Positions 33,915 to 43,731 are shown, counted from the stretch's first letter. The stretch: 54,034 nucleotides of DNA from CAWKDC01 sp044445605 (GCA_044445605.1 JBIOEA010000014.1:1-54034); one strand, 5' to 3'. The notes: generated by a model not told the origin, from the sequence alone. Made by a program: numbers and translations.

Positions 33915-35144
33915 TTATTTATTCATTTTTTGCTTCTTAATGGATGCGTTTACTACGTCTTTTTTTTCATGATTCCTCAATAAACTGACGATCTCATGAC
34001 ACGATTTTCTGTTGGCAACATCCAATGCCGTCCGCCCATTATAACAGTTATTGATATCAATCTTAGAATGTGAAAGCAAAAGTTCTACTACTTCTCTGTG
34101 CCCTCTGTCAATTGCCGCATATAAGGGCGTCCAATCACCAAAAGCTAAATTAACATCAATATCTTCATGTTGAAGCAAAATCCTGACCATTTCAATGTTG
34201 TTTTCTATAGCAGCAGTATATAACATTGTACAGCCAGCCTGAAACAGGTAAGCATTAACATTCATACGTGGATCTGACTTAATGCTAAAGTACCCCTCCA
34301 TATCATGGCGTTTCAAAACAGCGTATAAATGTCTATTCGCTTCTAATTTGGAAAGAGCTTTGTGATCATCAAAGCGCCGAGCATGTTGCGCATTTTTCCA
34401 AGGAAGCAATGTACGCTCTATCAGCTGCCGATCATTTGCGTTCACATACAGCGTAACTGTGATTACAAAGCCGTCCGTTTTTTCTTCATCTTCAAAAGTA
34501 AATGCTTCAAAAATAAAATCAGTTATCTCTTTTTCGCTATTGCTGCATTTTACGGGCAACGTGTTTGCATCAATCAACAACCATTTATCGCGATCTCGCC
34601 CAAGTGCCATCGCATGATCACCTGTTTCCAGGCGAAATCCAAACTGCAGCTTAAGTGGTTTCACCAAATCCTGCAGTTCCTGTACCGCCTTTTTCAAACT
34701 CTCACGTCGATAACACCCATAAAAATGAATTTTTTTTGAAATGACCACTTTTTGAGCAGTGAAAAGATTCAGTGCTTGTTGTTCAAGGGATTCCTTAGAG
34801 CTCTCATCAAAAAGATGCTTAAATTCACCTGGTTCCTGATTGATGGCAATACTATCAAGTAAAGACGCCGAGACCTCCAGATGACGGTAGACCTGAGCGC
34901 GTTTCCGAGTTTTAACTTGCTGATAGCTAGGAAGCGTTGAATACCGCAGCTCAGTCATGTGTAGCTGTGTTGCCGTGGCTAAGGCCTTTTCAAACGTTAT
35001 AAATTCATCTGTCACCAAGAAGGCCAACCCTGTACAGGCAATGCCATCACAAACCCCATCACCACTGAAAGGGGAGGAAAGGAGTTTACCTAACTCCAGA
35101 ATTTGTCTATGCCCTGCCGGCCCTGCATATTTCGGATTAACCAT
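33915..35144 (-). CDS. Ankyrin-repeat protein with papain-like Cys/His/Asp N-terminus
   Basis: A 409-residue protein. The N-terminal half shows the order and spacing of a papain-fold (C58/YopT-like) cysteine peptidase: Cys32 in GDGVCDGIACTGL at the start of a helix, His177 in TGDHAMALGR, Asp192 in WLLIDANT. The C-terminal part (about residues 295-395) has three or four ankyrin repeats (TMLYTAAIENNIEMVRILLQ, TPLYAAIDRGHREVVELLLS, TALDVANRKSCHEIVSLLRN). Such proteins are usually injected into eukaryotic hosts. The peptidase call is inference from motifs only. No secretion genes are near; it converges with the thioesterase gene. Confidence 0.75.
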   Translation of the reverse strand: MVNPKYAGPAGHRQILELGKLLSSPFSGDGVCDGIACTGLAFLVTDEFITFEKALATATQLHMTELRYSTLPSYQQVKTRKRAQVYRHLEVSASLLDSIAINQEPGEFKHLFDESSKESLEQQALNLFTAQKVVISKKIHFYGCYRRESLKKAVQELQDLVKPLKLQFGFRLETGDHAMALGRDRDKWLLIDANTLPVKCSNSEKEITDFIFEAFTFEDEEKTDGFVITVTLYVNANDRQLIERTLLPWKNAQHARRFDDHKALSKLEANRHLYAVLKRHDMEGYFSIKSDPRMNVNAYLFQAGCTMLYTAAIENNIEMVRILLQHEDIDVNLAFGDWTPLYAAIDRGHREVVELLLSHSKIDINNCYNGRTALDVANRKSCHEIVSLLRNHEKKDVVNASIKKQKMNK

Positions 35145-35294
35145 CTGTAATCGGTGACCTTTTTCCTGATTTAAAACCAGCCAGATGTTAGCAGATTGAC
35201 ATTCTTAAGTCAATCACTCACGCATTGTTTTTTTCTATCAGGCGTGTCGGTGAAATAGGTAGGAATAGTCGGCGGATAATACTATAATGGCCAC

Positions 35295-36419
35295 ATGAAA
35301 ACAAACTTAAACATCCCAGGCAAAGTCTATCGCGTCGGTGGCGCGGTACGTGACGAGCTACTCCATTATCCGTCGCTGGAAACCGATTACGTTGTCGTCG
35401 GTGCCACGCCTGAAGCCATGCTCGCTGCCGGCTTCCTGCCCGTTGGTAAATCCTTCCCGGTTTTCTTACATCCGAAAACCAAAGATGAATATGCCCTCGC
35501 CCGCTGCGAACGCAAAACCGCGAAAGGCTATCATGGTTTCGAATTCTATACCGACCCGAGCGTCACCCTCGAAGAAGATTTAAAACGCCGCGATCTCACC
35601 ATCAATGCAATGGCCATGGATGATAACGGTAAGCTCTTTGACCCCTACGGCGGCGAACGCGACCTCGATCACAAACTCCTGCGCCATGTCAGTGAAGCTT
35701 TCACCGAAGACCCTGTGCGTATTCTGCGCATCGCGCGTTTTGCAGCACGTTTCGCCCATTTGGGTTTTACCATCGCACCCGAAACATTGACACTCATGAA
35801 AGACATGGTAGCCGCCGGTGAAGTCGATGCACTCGTCGCAGAACGTGTGTGGAAAGAAACCGAAAAAGCATTCGAAGAACGCAATCCCGAAATCTATATC
35901 GGCATCCTGCGTCAATGCGGTGCGTTAAAAATATTATTTCCGGGCTTGAATGCCGCGCTTGAACACGACAGCACATCACGCTTTCGTGATTTAGAAACCA
36001 TTTGCGCATCGACCAAAGAAGTTGAATCGGTCGAGATTCCTGCCATTCGCTATGCCGTGCTCGCGCATGATGTTCCCTTTGAAAAAGACATGGTTCCGCC
36101 ACATTGGCAAATTTACCTGACCATGCTGGCTGAGAATCATACTGCATTAAATAGCCTCGGTACGTTAGATGCCGCCGGCTTGCTCGATTTGCTCAATCGC
36201 CTCGATGCCTTCCGCCGGTATATGCGCTTCATGGGGCTCATCAACATCATCGCCGTCTTGCATGGCGAAGGCCTCGCCGAGCACCTTAAACATGCGTGCG
36301 ATAAGGCCGCCGCCGTCCCCATCGCCCCGCTTACTGAAGGTCTTTCAGGCATCGCTATCAAAGAAGCCATCGCCGCTGCACGTGTCAAAGCCATCGACGA
36401 ATGGATGGAAAAACGGTAA
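35295..36419 (+). CDS. cca: tRNA CCA nucleotidyltransferase
   Basis: A 374-residue class II CCA-adding enzyme, which builds the 3' CCA of tRNA. The active-site region GGAVRD, then LEEDLKRRDLTINAMA and EDPVRILRIARFAARFAHLGF, matches E. coli Cca well. The acid pair of the enzyme appears as E-T-D where E. coli has D-R-D. The C-terminal HD phosphohydrolase part is shortened and mostly changed: HD is kept in VLAHDV, but the LGKG and HHGH motifs are missing, so the phosphatase activity is probably lost. The gene precedes argS. Confidence 0.93.
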   Translation: MKTNLNIPGKVYRVGGAVRDELLHYPSLETDYVVVGATPEAMLAAGFLPVGKSFPVFLHPKTKDEYALARCERKTAKGYHGFEFYTDPSVTLEEDLKRRDLTINAMAMDDNGKLFDPYGGERDLDHKLLRHVSEAFTEDPVRILRIARFAARFAHLGFTIAPETLTLMKDMVAAGEVDALVAERVWKETEKAFEERNPEIYIGILRQCGALKILFPGLNAALEHDSTSRFRDLETICASTKEVESVEIPAIRYAVLAHDVPFEKDMVPPHWQIYLTMLAENHTALNSLGTLDAAGLLDLLNRLDAFRRYMRFMGLINIIAVLHGEGLAEHLKHACDKAAAVPIAPLTEGLSGIAIKEAIAAARVKAIDEWMEKR

Positions 36420-36455
36420 TATATCGCTTGACAGATGAAGGGGTGATTTATTCTC

Positions 36456-36512
36456 GATTGTGAAGAAAAACCCCCGCCTCGCAATACTCGGCTGCCCCCT
36501 TTAGAAGGGGGC
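36456..36512. repeat. Terminator-like dispersed repeat, copy 1
   Basis: A 57-base element with AAAAACCCCCGCCTCG, ATACTCGGCTGCCCCCTT and the hairpin GCCCCCTTTAGAAGGGGGC. It is almost identical to 49201-49256. It lies between cca and argS and may end cca transcription. Confidence 0.65.
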
Positions 36513-36535
36513 GATAAAGAAAAGGCTTACATAGA

Positions 36536-38311
36536 ATGAAAGACACGATTCACGCATTACTCACACAAGCCGTGGCGCAAGCCCAAGCTAATGGGCTGGT
36601 CCCAGCCGATGCAGTGGTCCAAATTCAACTCGAACGCACGAAAGACCCTATCCATGGTGATTTTGCCAGCAACCTAGCCATGACACTCACCAAACAATGC
36701 AAAAAACCACCGATGGATATTGCCAATGCCTTGGTCGCTGCACTCCCCCATTCGCCACACATCAGCAAAGTCGTCGTCGCGCCTCCTGGGTTTATTAATT
36801 TCTTCGTGACCGCCGATTCAGCCACGCATGTCGTTCCCACCATTTTGGCTCAACAAAACCGTTTCGGCGAAAATACAATGGGCAATAACACGCGCATTTT
36901 CTTGGAATATGTTTCATCGAACCCCACAGGCCCGTTGCATGTCGGCCACGGCCGCGGCGCAGCCTTCGGTGCATCACTCGCACTCTTGCTCAAAGCAACA
37001 GGTTATGACGTCCACAGCGAATATTATGTTAATGATGCTGGCCGTCAAATGGATATCCTTGCAACCAGTTTGTGGCTACGTTATTTAGAAAGCCAGGGCG
37101 TGAAGTTCTCCTTCCCTAGCAATGGTTACAAGGGCGATTATTTGAAGGCAATGGTGCCAGAGCTCATTGCCACCTTTGGCAATAAACTTATGCATCCCGC
37201 TGATGCTATCTTTAAGGATGTGCCTAAAGATGCCGATCCCGAAAACCCCGACGCCGGTGGCGATAAAGAAGAACACATCGATGCCCTCATCGTTCATGCA
37301 AAGACATTATTAGGGACAGAATATTACAGCGCTGTCTTTAATCTCGCTTTAAATACCGTGTTAAGTGACATCAGACAAGATCTCAAAGAATTTGGCGTCG
37401 TCTTTGATGAATGGTTCTCTGAAAAATTCCTCATGACATCAGGCGCAATTCAACATACCTTCGATGTGTTGCAAAAACATGGCCATTTATATGAACAAGA
37501 CGGCGGCCTTTGGTTCCGCTCCACCACGTTTGGTGATGATAAAGATCGTTGCGTCAGCCGTGCAAATGGCCAGACAACCTACTTTGCATCTGACATCGCT
37601 TACATGCTGAATAAATTTGAGCGCGGTGCTCAAAAATTGATTTATATTTTTGGTTCGGACCATCACGGCTATGTGCCACGCTTACGTGCGTGCATCGAAG
37701 CATTAGGCCATAAAAATGATGACGTCACCTTTGAATTAGTGCAATTTGCCGTGTTGTATCGCGGTGAAGAGCGTGTACAAATGTCGACACGCAGCGGCTC
37801 ATTCGTCACATTACGTGAATTACGTGACGAAGTCGGCAACGATGCCGCACGCTTCTTCTATGTGATGCGCAAAGCCGATCATCACATGGATTTTGATTTG
37901 GAATTAGCCAAATCACAATCCAATGAAAACCCTGTGTATTACATTCAATATGCACACGCACGCATTTGTGCCGTGTTCAAGCAATTGTCTGAAAAAGGCT
38001 ACACGCACGATATTCAAAACGGCTTAGCGCACCTGTCCTTGCTCAATACGCCACATGAAGAAGCGTTACTCAGAGAATTAAACCGCTACCCTGAGTTGAT
38101 CCGTCAAGCGTCAGAAGCATTAGAACCGCATCGCATTGCCCTTTACTTACGTGAACTCGCGCATGCGCTGCATAGCTACTACAATGCTCATGTGTTCCTT
38201 GATGAAAATCCTGCCCTACGCGATGCGCGTTTGTGCCTCATCATGGCTACACGGCAAATATTGAAGAATGGACTCACTTTGTTAGGCGTATCGGCGCCAG
38301 AGGCAATGTAA
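36536..38311 (+). CDS. argS: Arginyl-tRNA synthetase
   Basis: A 591-residue class I synthetase charging tRNA-Arg. The HIGH motif appears as HVGHGRGAAFG, the KMSKS region as QMSTRSGSF. The N-terminal Add-1 domain, catalytic core and C-terminal anticodon-binding domain with DALRF-type end (RDARLCLIMATRQILKNGLTLLGV) are all present and of normal length. The SPOR gene follows at once, with only one base between them. Confidence 0.97.
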   Translation: MKDTIHALLTQAVAQAQANGLVPADAVVQIQLERTKDPIHGDFASNLAMTLTKQCKKPPMDIANALVAALPHSPHISKVVVAPPGFINFFVTADSATHVVPTILAQQNRFGENTMGNNTRIFLEYVSSNPTGPLHVGHGRGAAFGASLALLLKATGYDVHSEYYVNDAGRQMDILATSLWLRYLESQGVKFSFPSNGYKGDYLKAMVPELIATFGNKLMHPADAIFKDVPKDADPENPDAGGDKEEHIDALIVHAKTLLGTEYYSAVFNLALNTVLSDIRQDLKEFGVVFDEWFSEKFLMTSGAIQHTFDVLQKHGHLYEQDGGLWFRSTTFGDDKDRCVSRANGQTTYFASDIAYMLNKFERGAQKLIYIFGSDHHGYVPRLRACIEALGHKNDDVTFELVQFAVLYRGEERVQMSTRSGSFVTLRELRDEVGNDAARFFYVMRKADHHMDFDLELAKSQSNENPVYYIQYAHARICAVFKQLSEKGYTHDIQNGLAHLSLLNTPHEEALLRELNRYPELIRQASEALEPHRIALYLRELAHALHSYYNAHVFLDENPALRDARLCLIMATRQILKNGLTLLGVSAPEAM

Positions 38312-38312
38312 T

Positions 38313-38873
38313 ATGCGCAAGAAACGTGCACAAAATCGACGCAAAGGCAGCAGTTCCACTTCGGGTGGGCATGGTTGGGCATGGCTATTATTCGGGGTCG
38401 TCTTAGGTGGCGTGTTAGGCAGCATTGGCTATGTGAAGTGGTATGAAGGCCGCCCGCACACCGTCCCTCCGATTGCTGAAGCAAAAAAAGTGATCAATAA
38501 AATACCAAAGCCTCAATTTGATTTCTATACCTTGCTGCCCGATGCTGAAGTCGAAGCCACACGCAGCCCGAGCGCACCACCCAAACCGAAAGTGCCAGCA
38601 GCTGTCGCGGATAACCAAAAAAATGCACCTGCTTCGGCCGCAACTGGACCCTATCGCTTACAATTAGCCGCATTCAAAAACTTTCATGATGCTGACGCAT
38701 TGAAAGCTAAACTGGCGCTATCCGGCTTTACCGTTGAAATACAATCAGTCACATTAGAAGGTGGCACTGTCTGGTATCGCGTGCAAACACCTGCGCTGAA
38801 AACACAACAAGAAGCATTGCAAATGCAGTCTGCGTTGAAATCTGCAGCGATCACGAGTGTATTGATTAAATAA
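38313..38873 (+). CDS. SPOR-domain membrane protein (FtsN-like)
   Basis: A 186-residue protein: short cytoplasmic basic tail, one membrane segment (WLLFGVVLGGVLGSIGYVKW), a Pro/Ala-rich periplasmic linker and a C-terminal SPOR domain (PYRLQLAAFKNFHDADALKAKLALSGF) that binds denuded peptidoglycan at the division site. A SPOR gene after argS is common in gammaproteobacteria. It probably takes part in cell division. Confidence 0.9.
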   Translation: MRKKRAQNRRKGSSSTSGGHGWAWLLFGVVLGGVLGSIGYVKWYEGRPHTVPPIAEAKKVINKIPKPQFDFYTLLPDAEVEATRSPSAPPKPKVPAAVADNQKNAPASAATGPYRLQLAAFKNFHDADALKAKLALSGFTVEIQSVTLEGGTVWYRVQTPALKTQQEALQMQSALKSAAITSVLIK

Positions 38874-38877
38874 ATGA

Positions 38878-39762
38878 TTAAAAATGTAACTCGCCTTTTT
38901 TATAAACCTCTAACACTAGTTTGCATTCTTCGGCATTAAAGTTTTTTAATGAAGTAGCATAATTTAGCGTATCTCCTCCTGCCCACAGATACATCATGTG
39001 AAAAGATTTATTGTTGTAAGGCACATCTTCGCCCCGCGGGCCTTTTACGGCAAGCATAAACGCTAAGACACATCGAAGTAAGCACTGCTCCTCTTTTTTA
39101 TGTTTAGCAAGCCATTCAATGGGAAAATCCTTGTAAAACATATCGAGATAACGAAGCCCGACTTCTATTTGCGGCCTATTAATGCAGTTTAATTCCGTTG
39201 CCTTAGTTAAAAATGCCTTTAATTTAAGTTCAACTGGCTTAGTAATGTATTCGGGAGCAATTTTTTGGGATTGTTCAACTATGTTAGGTATTTCGTCAGA
39301 CGGAACAGGCAACAATGCCAAAAATTCTTCATAAGGACGGATCGATGCACCATGCCTTAATAACAATTCCGCAGCATCCTTAAATTTATTCCGGACAGCG
39401 ATCATATAGGCCGTATGGTCCTTATAAAGCCGACAATCCACGGAAACAGATTGCTCCGTGTGTTTTTCTAATAATATAGGCAGCATTGAAGGTTGATCAA
39501 TCATGAGGGCATCAATGATTGCATCAACCGTCATTGAATTAAATTTGAATGATGGATGATCTACCATGAATTTGACGATCTCTTCAGGGCAACTCATGAC
39601 TGCTTCTGATAATATCGTCAAGCCTTCCTTATTTTTTGCGTAAAGATTAGCACCATGATCCATTGCATCTTGAATATCAGTGATATTTTGAGCTAACATG
39701 GCTTTCCACAACTTATCGTCATAAGCATTTGGCCAGAACCAACCTATTAAAGACTGAATCAT
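38878..39762 (-). CDS. Ankyrin-like protein, candidate effector
   Basis: A 294-residue protein. I set the start at ATG 39762 because GGGAGGGAGAG precedes it; the open frame upstream has no site. Two or three weak ankyrin-like units lie in the first half (DIQDAMDHGANLYAKNKEGLTILSEAV, TAYMIAVRNKFKDAAELLLRHGAS). The second half is helical and resembles that of the protein at 42682-43731 (DMFYKDFPIEWLAKHKK; LLRCVLAFMLAVKG). The two flank the large ankyrin gene. The function is not known; host targeting is inferred. Confidence 0.7.
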   Translation of the reverse strand: MIQSLIGWFWPNAYDDKLWKAMLAQNITDIQDAMDHGANLYAKNKEGLTILSEAVMSCPEEIVKFMVDHPSFKFNSMTVDAIIDALMIDQPSMLPILLEKHTEQSVSVDCRLYKDHTAYMIAVRNKFKDAAELLLRHGASIRPYEEFLALLPVPSDEIPNIVEQSQKIAPEYITKPVELKLKAFLTKATELNCINRPQIEVGLRYLDMFYKDFPIEWLAKHKKEEQCLLRCVLAFMLAVKGPRGEDVPYNNKSFHMMYLWAGGDTLNYATSLKNFNAEECKLVLEVYKKGELHF

Positions 39763-39891
39763 CTCTCCCTCCCTGAAGACAGTCACACGACTTTTGTTCG
39801 TACTATGCACAATTATATACTGTAGTGTGCTTCTATGGTCATGGCCCGCTGAACTATAATTATTCATACCTAGCGCATGGAGTGATTGCCT

Positions 39892-42687
39892 ATGCCACTC
39901 AAACTTGGCCAAAATGCTTACAAACCCGCTGAAGATCCGACGCATTGGTATGATGATCCGAATGATCCTGGTGCCATTCAACGACTTTATGGAAATCTGG
40001 CAGAACCTACGCCGTATTATCATTATCCCGTATTAATCCGCGACACTCGCGATGAGCTTACTCGTTCAGATAACTATGACGAAGATAAACTTTTTAAAAT
40101 TCAATTCGAAGAAATCATCAGAAAGATCAAAGACCTCGCTCATAAGCTCAGCGTGAATATCATCGGGACCAATGAGAATGATCAAGAAATCAACATCGTT
40201 GATGAATTTTCCAAAAACATTCTTTGTGGATTTAATGGTATCACCATAAGCAAATTCGCCACTCAAGCTGATCCCACATTATTTGCTGATATTAAAGAAT
40301 ATGTTGAAACCATTCTCAACGTCATGTTGCAAGATGTGACGAACGCCAAAGGGTTACTTGAACGGTTCATTCAAGCCATCAGTGTCTGCGAAGGTGGCGC
40401 CTGGGCAGATTTAAAAATCATGGCAACCGAAATCAATCCACCCAAAGGGCTTTTCGGCGTACTCGAAAAATCACGTGAGAGACTTGTCAATGCCATTGCA
40501 CAACAGCATGTTTCCATCAATAGCGAACATTTTGATGATGAAGAAAATCAAAGCATTCAAACACATGTGAATGTGTTAATGCAAAAGGTTTTTTCGTTAT
40601 TGGGTAAAATAAAAGCATTACACATTAATGATGTTAATATTCCCAACATTGTATTCAGTGATGAAGGGAAATATAAGATCAACTTTAGCTCCGAACGTGA
40701 AGCTAATCTAGCCTTTCATTACTTAATATTCTTAGATGATTTTGTTGCTTTTGAGCGCGAATTTGAAGAAAAGTATGAATTTCATCAAATGTGTCTTAAT
40801 GTATATGACCATATCAATGAGCAACTAAATCTCATTTATCATCGATACACAAAAAAGATCACAGAAGCCGTCAGAACAACAGGGCTATCACCCGAGGCAT
40901 ATCTGAACAGCTTACGCGAAAATGCGCAGGACGTGATTAAAAATTCGTTAGTAGATGCTAAATCAGACTGCATCACAGAGATAAGCCGGTTATTAATATC
41001 GTTTGATGCAACGAACGATGCGTATCAATTGGTCTTAAATCACGATATTGTCAATCCTAATAAAACGTTGACGCTCAAGTCATTAGAAGATAGACAATTC
41101 TGGTGTTCCGTCATAGCAACTCACAGCATAAACGTTAATAAAGTGATCGATGGCTTTAAATGCGAAACCCTTCCTGAGCAGTGTGAAACCACTTATTACC
41201 TGATGTCTACGGACAATAAGGTCATTCAATGGATTGAGACGGATTCGGGTGAATTTGTTACACCTTACGCTTATATTGATAAAAACCCACATGTTCACAC
41301 CTATCTGATTCAAAATGTCACCAGCAAGGCATTTTTGTTAAGTCTGCAGGAAGCCATTGTAAAATATAGAATCATTATGTTAGAAGAAGATGCCTTCGAA
41401 GCAGATTTAAAACTCATTCATGAAAGATATTTCATGAGCGCTGATTTTAAATTGAATGATACAACATCGCCTCTCTATGACGCCATTCAAGCGGATAATG
41501 CCGATGAAATGAAGCGATTGCTGTCACAGAAAGACATCAAACCTTCACTCATGGCTCAGAATATTATCGCTGACATCATTGGCCGTTCATTTTGGACAAT
41601 GGATCCTCAGTTTGAGATGCTAGAACTCATGATCAAGGCTTGTCCTGATCTGCGCTCCGCCTTGACAAAAGAGGAAGAAGCATGTCTTATTGAGTGGGCA
41701 ATTAAGCGGAAAAAAACGGAGCTCATCTGTCTTCTCATCAACCAATCCATTCATTTAAATGATGTTTACCGACTTGTAGACCTCTCCCCCTTGAATGTTC
41801 TATTTCCGTTGTTGCATGTCGCTGCATGGGGTGAGTTCGATGATGTAGCGGATGCGTGCTTGCAACGCAGTGATCTTGATGTTAATGCGCAATACGATAC
41901 GGCACAAGGGTTTCCGACGGCGCTACATATCGCAGCAATGTGCGGAAATGCATCACTCGTGAAAAAACTTTTAGCACACAAAAACATTAATATGTTGACC
42001 AATTTCTGCGCTGATAATTTTTCGACCCCCTTAGATGAGGCTATCCGATATGGGAAGTTAAACTGCATTGAACTTTTGTTACCCTCTAATCCTCTGCTGA
42101 TTAAATTAAATTGTTATCTACATAGCGCCCCGATAGAATCGCTTGAGTTTTTAACGAACCGAGGTGCTGATATTTCAAGCCAGCTTTTCTATTTACATTT
42201 TGGGATCCCACGCCCACCGCATTTAACAAACAAATGCTATGTGGATGCACTGACCTGGGCAATGTTAAATGAAAAAAATGGGCTGACGACTGCGATCGTG
42301 AAACGCTTTAGCCAGGAGTCTTTTGATTTACTTTTAAATCACCCGCTCCTACTTCAATTGCGTACAAAATATGGTCTCATAGAACTTTCACGAATGGCCG
42401 GCATTGATCAACTCAGCCTTAAGGCCTATAAGCTCTGGGCTAAATCAACTATTCTTCGAATGGAAGAAGAAATCAATAACCCTAACCGCGTATTTACAAA
42501 CAATGATCTTACGTTAACGCTGCGTAAAATAAAGGCATTGAATGATGCCATTCAAGGTAACGATATCGATGTTATCTTCAATGCCATTAAATTACCGTGC
42601 GCCACGGCAGTGACACGGTATTGGAAACCTGCTCTGTCTTCCCAAAAGCAGGCCACCGCATCGATTAAGACTTCTTATTCATCATGA
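39892..42687 (+). CDS. Large ankyrin-repeat protein, candidate effector
   Basis: A 931-residue protein. The first 500 residues are helical and not recognised; the C-terminal part (about 530-800) has ankyrin repeats, e.g. SPLYDAIQADNADEMKRLLS, PLLHVAAWGEFDDVADACLQ, TALHIAAMCGNASLVKKLLA, TPLDEAIRYGKLNCIELLLP. The ATG at 39892 with GGAG nine bases upstream is preferred over the TTG at 39886. It is divergent from the 294-residue gene (intergenic of 129 bases with TATAAT at 39875-39880 region) and convergent with the 349-residue gene. Ankyrin proteins of this size in Legionellales are usually Dot/Icm substrates; no secretion genes are in the window. Confidence 0.8.
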   Translation: MPLKLGQNAYKPAEDPTHWYDDPNDPGAIQRLYGNLAEPTPYYHYPVLIRDTRDELTRSDNYDEDKLFKIQFEEIIRKIKDLAHKLSVNIIGTNENDQEINIVDEFSKNILCGFNGITISKFATQADPTLFADIKEYVETILNVMLQDVTNAKGLLERFIQAISVCEGGAWADLKIMATEINPPKGLFGVLEKSRERLVNAIAQQHVSINSEHFDDEENQSIQTHVNVLMQKVFSLLGKIKALHINDVNIPNIVFSDEGKYKINFSSEREANLAFHYLIFLDDFVAFEREFEEKYEFHQMCLNVYDHINEQLNLIYHRYTKKITEAVRTTGLSPEAYLNSLRENAQDVIKNSLVDAKSDCITEISRLLISFDATNDAYQLVLNHDIVNPNKTLTLKSLEDRQFWCSVIATHSINVNKVIDGFKCETLPEQCETTYYLMSTDNKVIQWIETDSGEFVTPYAYIDKNPHVHTYLIQNVTSKAFLLSLQEAIVKYRIIMLEEDAFEADLKLIHERYFMSADFKLNDTTSPLYDAIQADNADEMKRLLSQKDIKPSLMAQNIIADIIGRSFWTMDPQFEMLELMIKACPDLRSALTKEEEACLIEWAIKRKKTELICLLINQSIHLNDVYRLVDLSPLNVLFPLLHVAAWGEFDDVADACLQRSDLDVNAQYDTAQGFPTALHIAAMCGNASLVKKLLAHKNINMLTNFCADNFSTPLDEAIRYGKLNCIELLLPSNPLLIKLNCYLHSAPIESLEFLTNRGADISSQLFYLHFGIPRPPHLTNKCYVDALTWAMLNEKNGLTTAIVKRFSQESFDLLLNHPLLLQLRTKYGLIELSRMAGIDQLSLKAYKLWAKSTILRMEEEINNPNRVFTNNDLTLTLRKIKALNDAIQGNDIDVIFNAIKLPCATAVTRYWKPALSSQKQATASIKTSYSS

Positions 42688-43731
42688 TGGTCGATTCACA
42701 GGAGGTTTTACGTGCTTCTCAACCATCTGACCATAGGTTACGTTTCCTCGAAGGAAGTCATAATAAGATGTTACACGTTCAAGCTTATAAAGCTCAGGGT
42801 TTACCTTCTCATGCAGGAATCTATTGACAAACGTATCACATTCCAACTTTCTCAAATTCGCTTTAGACATGATTCTATATTCATTTTCATCAATTCCAAA
42901 TGCGCTATAGAAAAGTTTATTCGGAAACCCCTTATCATCACTATGTGTGAGATCACTATGTGTGAGGCCAATTTTTGATGCAATGATCGTAATAATCATC
43001 AATCGCAGCAGCAACTTTTCGGCGCTCACATTTCCCTGCTTATCCAATACACTGTTTTTAACCACGTTTCCTTTTTTATATTCTTCTATCTCCTGTGCAA
43101 TAGGAAAGTTTGCAAATATGACTTCAAAACTTAACAGCGCCGTTGCAACATCAAGACTATTCAAGATAGTCCATTGGTACGAATTTATAAGACCAGCCCC
43201 AAGTCTTTCAACCGCTTTTTCTACGGCGTCATCGTGCACGTTGTTTACGGGGCCAAGAGGCTGCCCTCCGGTAATAAGCGCTTTACATAACGGTTTTATC
43301 AGCATCATATTGTCATTAACTGATGCCATCACATTAGGACTTAAAGGCACAAGCATACCTTCAGCATCTTTTGTGGGTATTCGGGCTTCAGGAATGTATT
43401 CTTCGGATGCCCCATGACTTTGCAAAAGAGTGTAGGCATCATAATCATTGTTTATCCATGCGAAGTCTAATGCTGTGTACCCTACTACAATCCAGTTGTC
43501 CAAAGAGATTCGATCCTCATTGTGATGCTTTGACAGCAAAATGGGCAGCAACTCGGTCTGTTCAGACCTAACCGCCTCTAGAACGGCTAATCCCGTATCA
43601 TTGGTGAATCTAAAATCTTCCTGATTGACTATAGCTTTAACGGAAGCTTCAGTGGTGTCACTCTTCTCCTTTATCGCCACTATCAGGTTTCTATCATTAC
43701 TCGTCATTTTATTCAATATGTCATTCCACAT
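42682..43731 (-). CDS. Ankyrin-like protein, paralogue of 38878-39762
   Basis: A 349-residue protein from ATG 43731 (GGAG seven bases upstream). The frame stays open further, across the hslV start on the opposite strand, but those codons are unlikely to be used. Ankyrin-like units are at about residues 40-115 (TGLAVLEAVRSEQTELLPILLSK, TALDFAWINNDYDAYTLLQSHGAS). The second half matches the layout of the 294-residue protein (FEVIFANFPIAQEIEEYKK, LLLRLMIITIIASKIG, FPNKLFYSAFGIDENEY). It contains a 15-base tandem duplication that gives LTHSD twice. Confidence 0.7.
   Translation of the reverse strand: MWNDILNKMTSNDRNLIVAIKEKSDTTEASVKAIVNQEDFRFTNDTGLAVLEAVRSEQTELLPILLSKHHNEDRISLDNWIVVGYTALDFAWINNDYDAYTLLQSHGASEEYIPEARIPTKDAEGMLVPLSPNVMASVNDNMMLIKPLCKALITGGQPLGPVNNVHDDAVEKAVERLGAGLINSYQWTILNSLDVATALLSFEVIFANFPIAQEIEEYKKGNVVKNSVLDKQGNVSAEKLLLRLMIITIIASKIGLTHSDLTHSDDKGFPNKLFYSAFGIDENEYRIMSKANLRKLECDTFVNRFLHEKVNPELYKLERVTSYYDFLRGNVTYGQMVEKHVKPPVNRPS
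42937..42966. repeat. 15-bp tandem duplication inside a CDS
   Basis: ATCACTATGTGTGAG occurs twice in a row, adding five residues (LTHSD) in frame to the ankyrin-like protein on the minus strand. Confidence 0.8.

Noticed and set aside
35580..36147. Several antisense frames across cca
   Set aside because: They are shadows of a well-supported core gene; composition is unlike a protein.
38878..40023. Longer version of the 294-residue ankyrin-like gene
   Set aside because: The N-terminal extension lies opposite the start of the 931-residue gene and lacks a ribosome site; ATG 39762 has a strong one.
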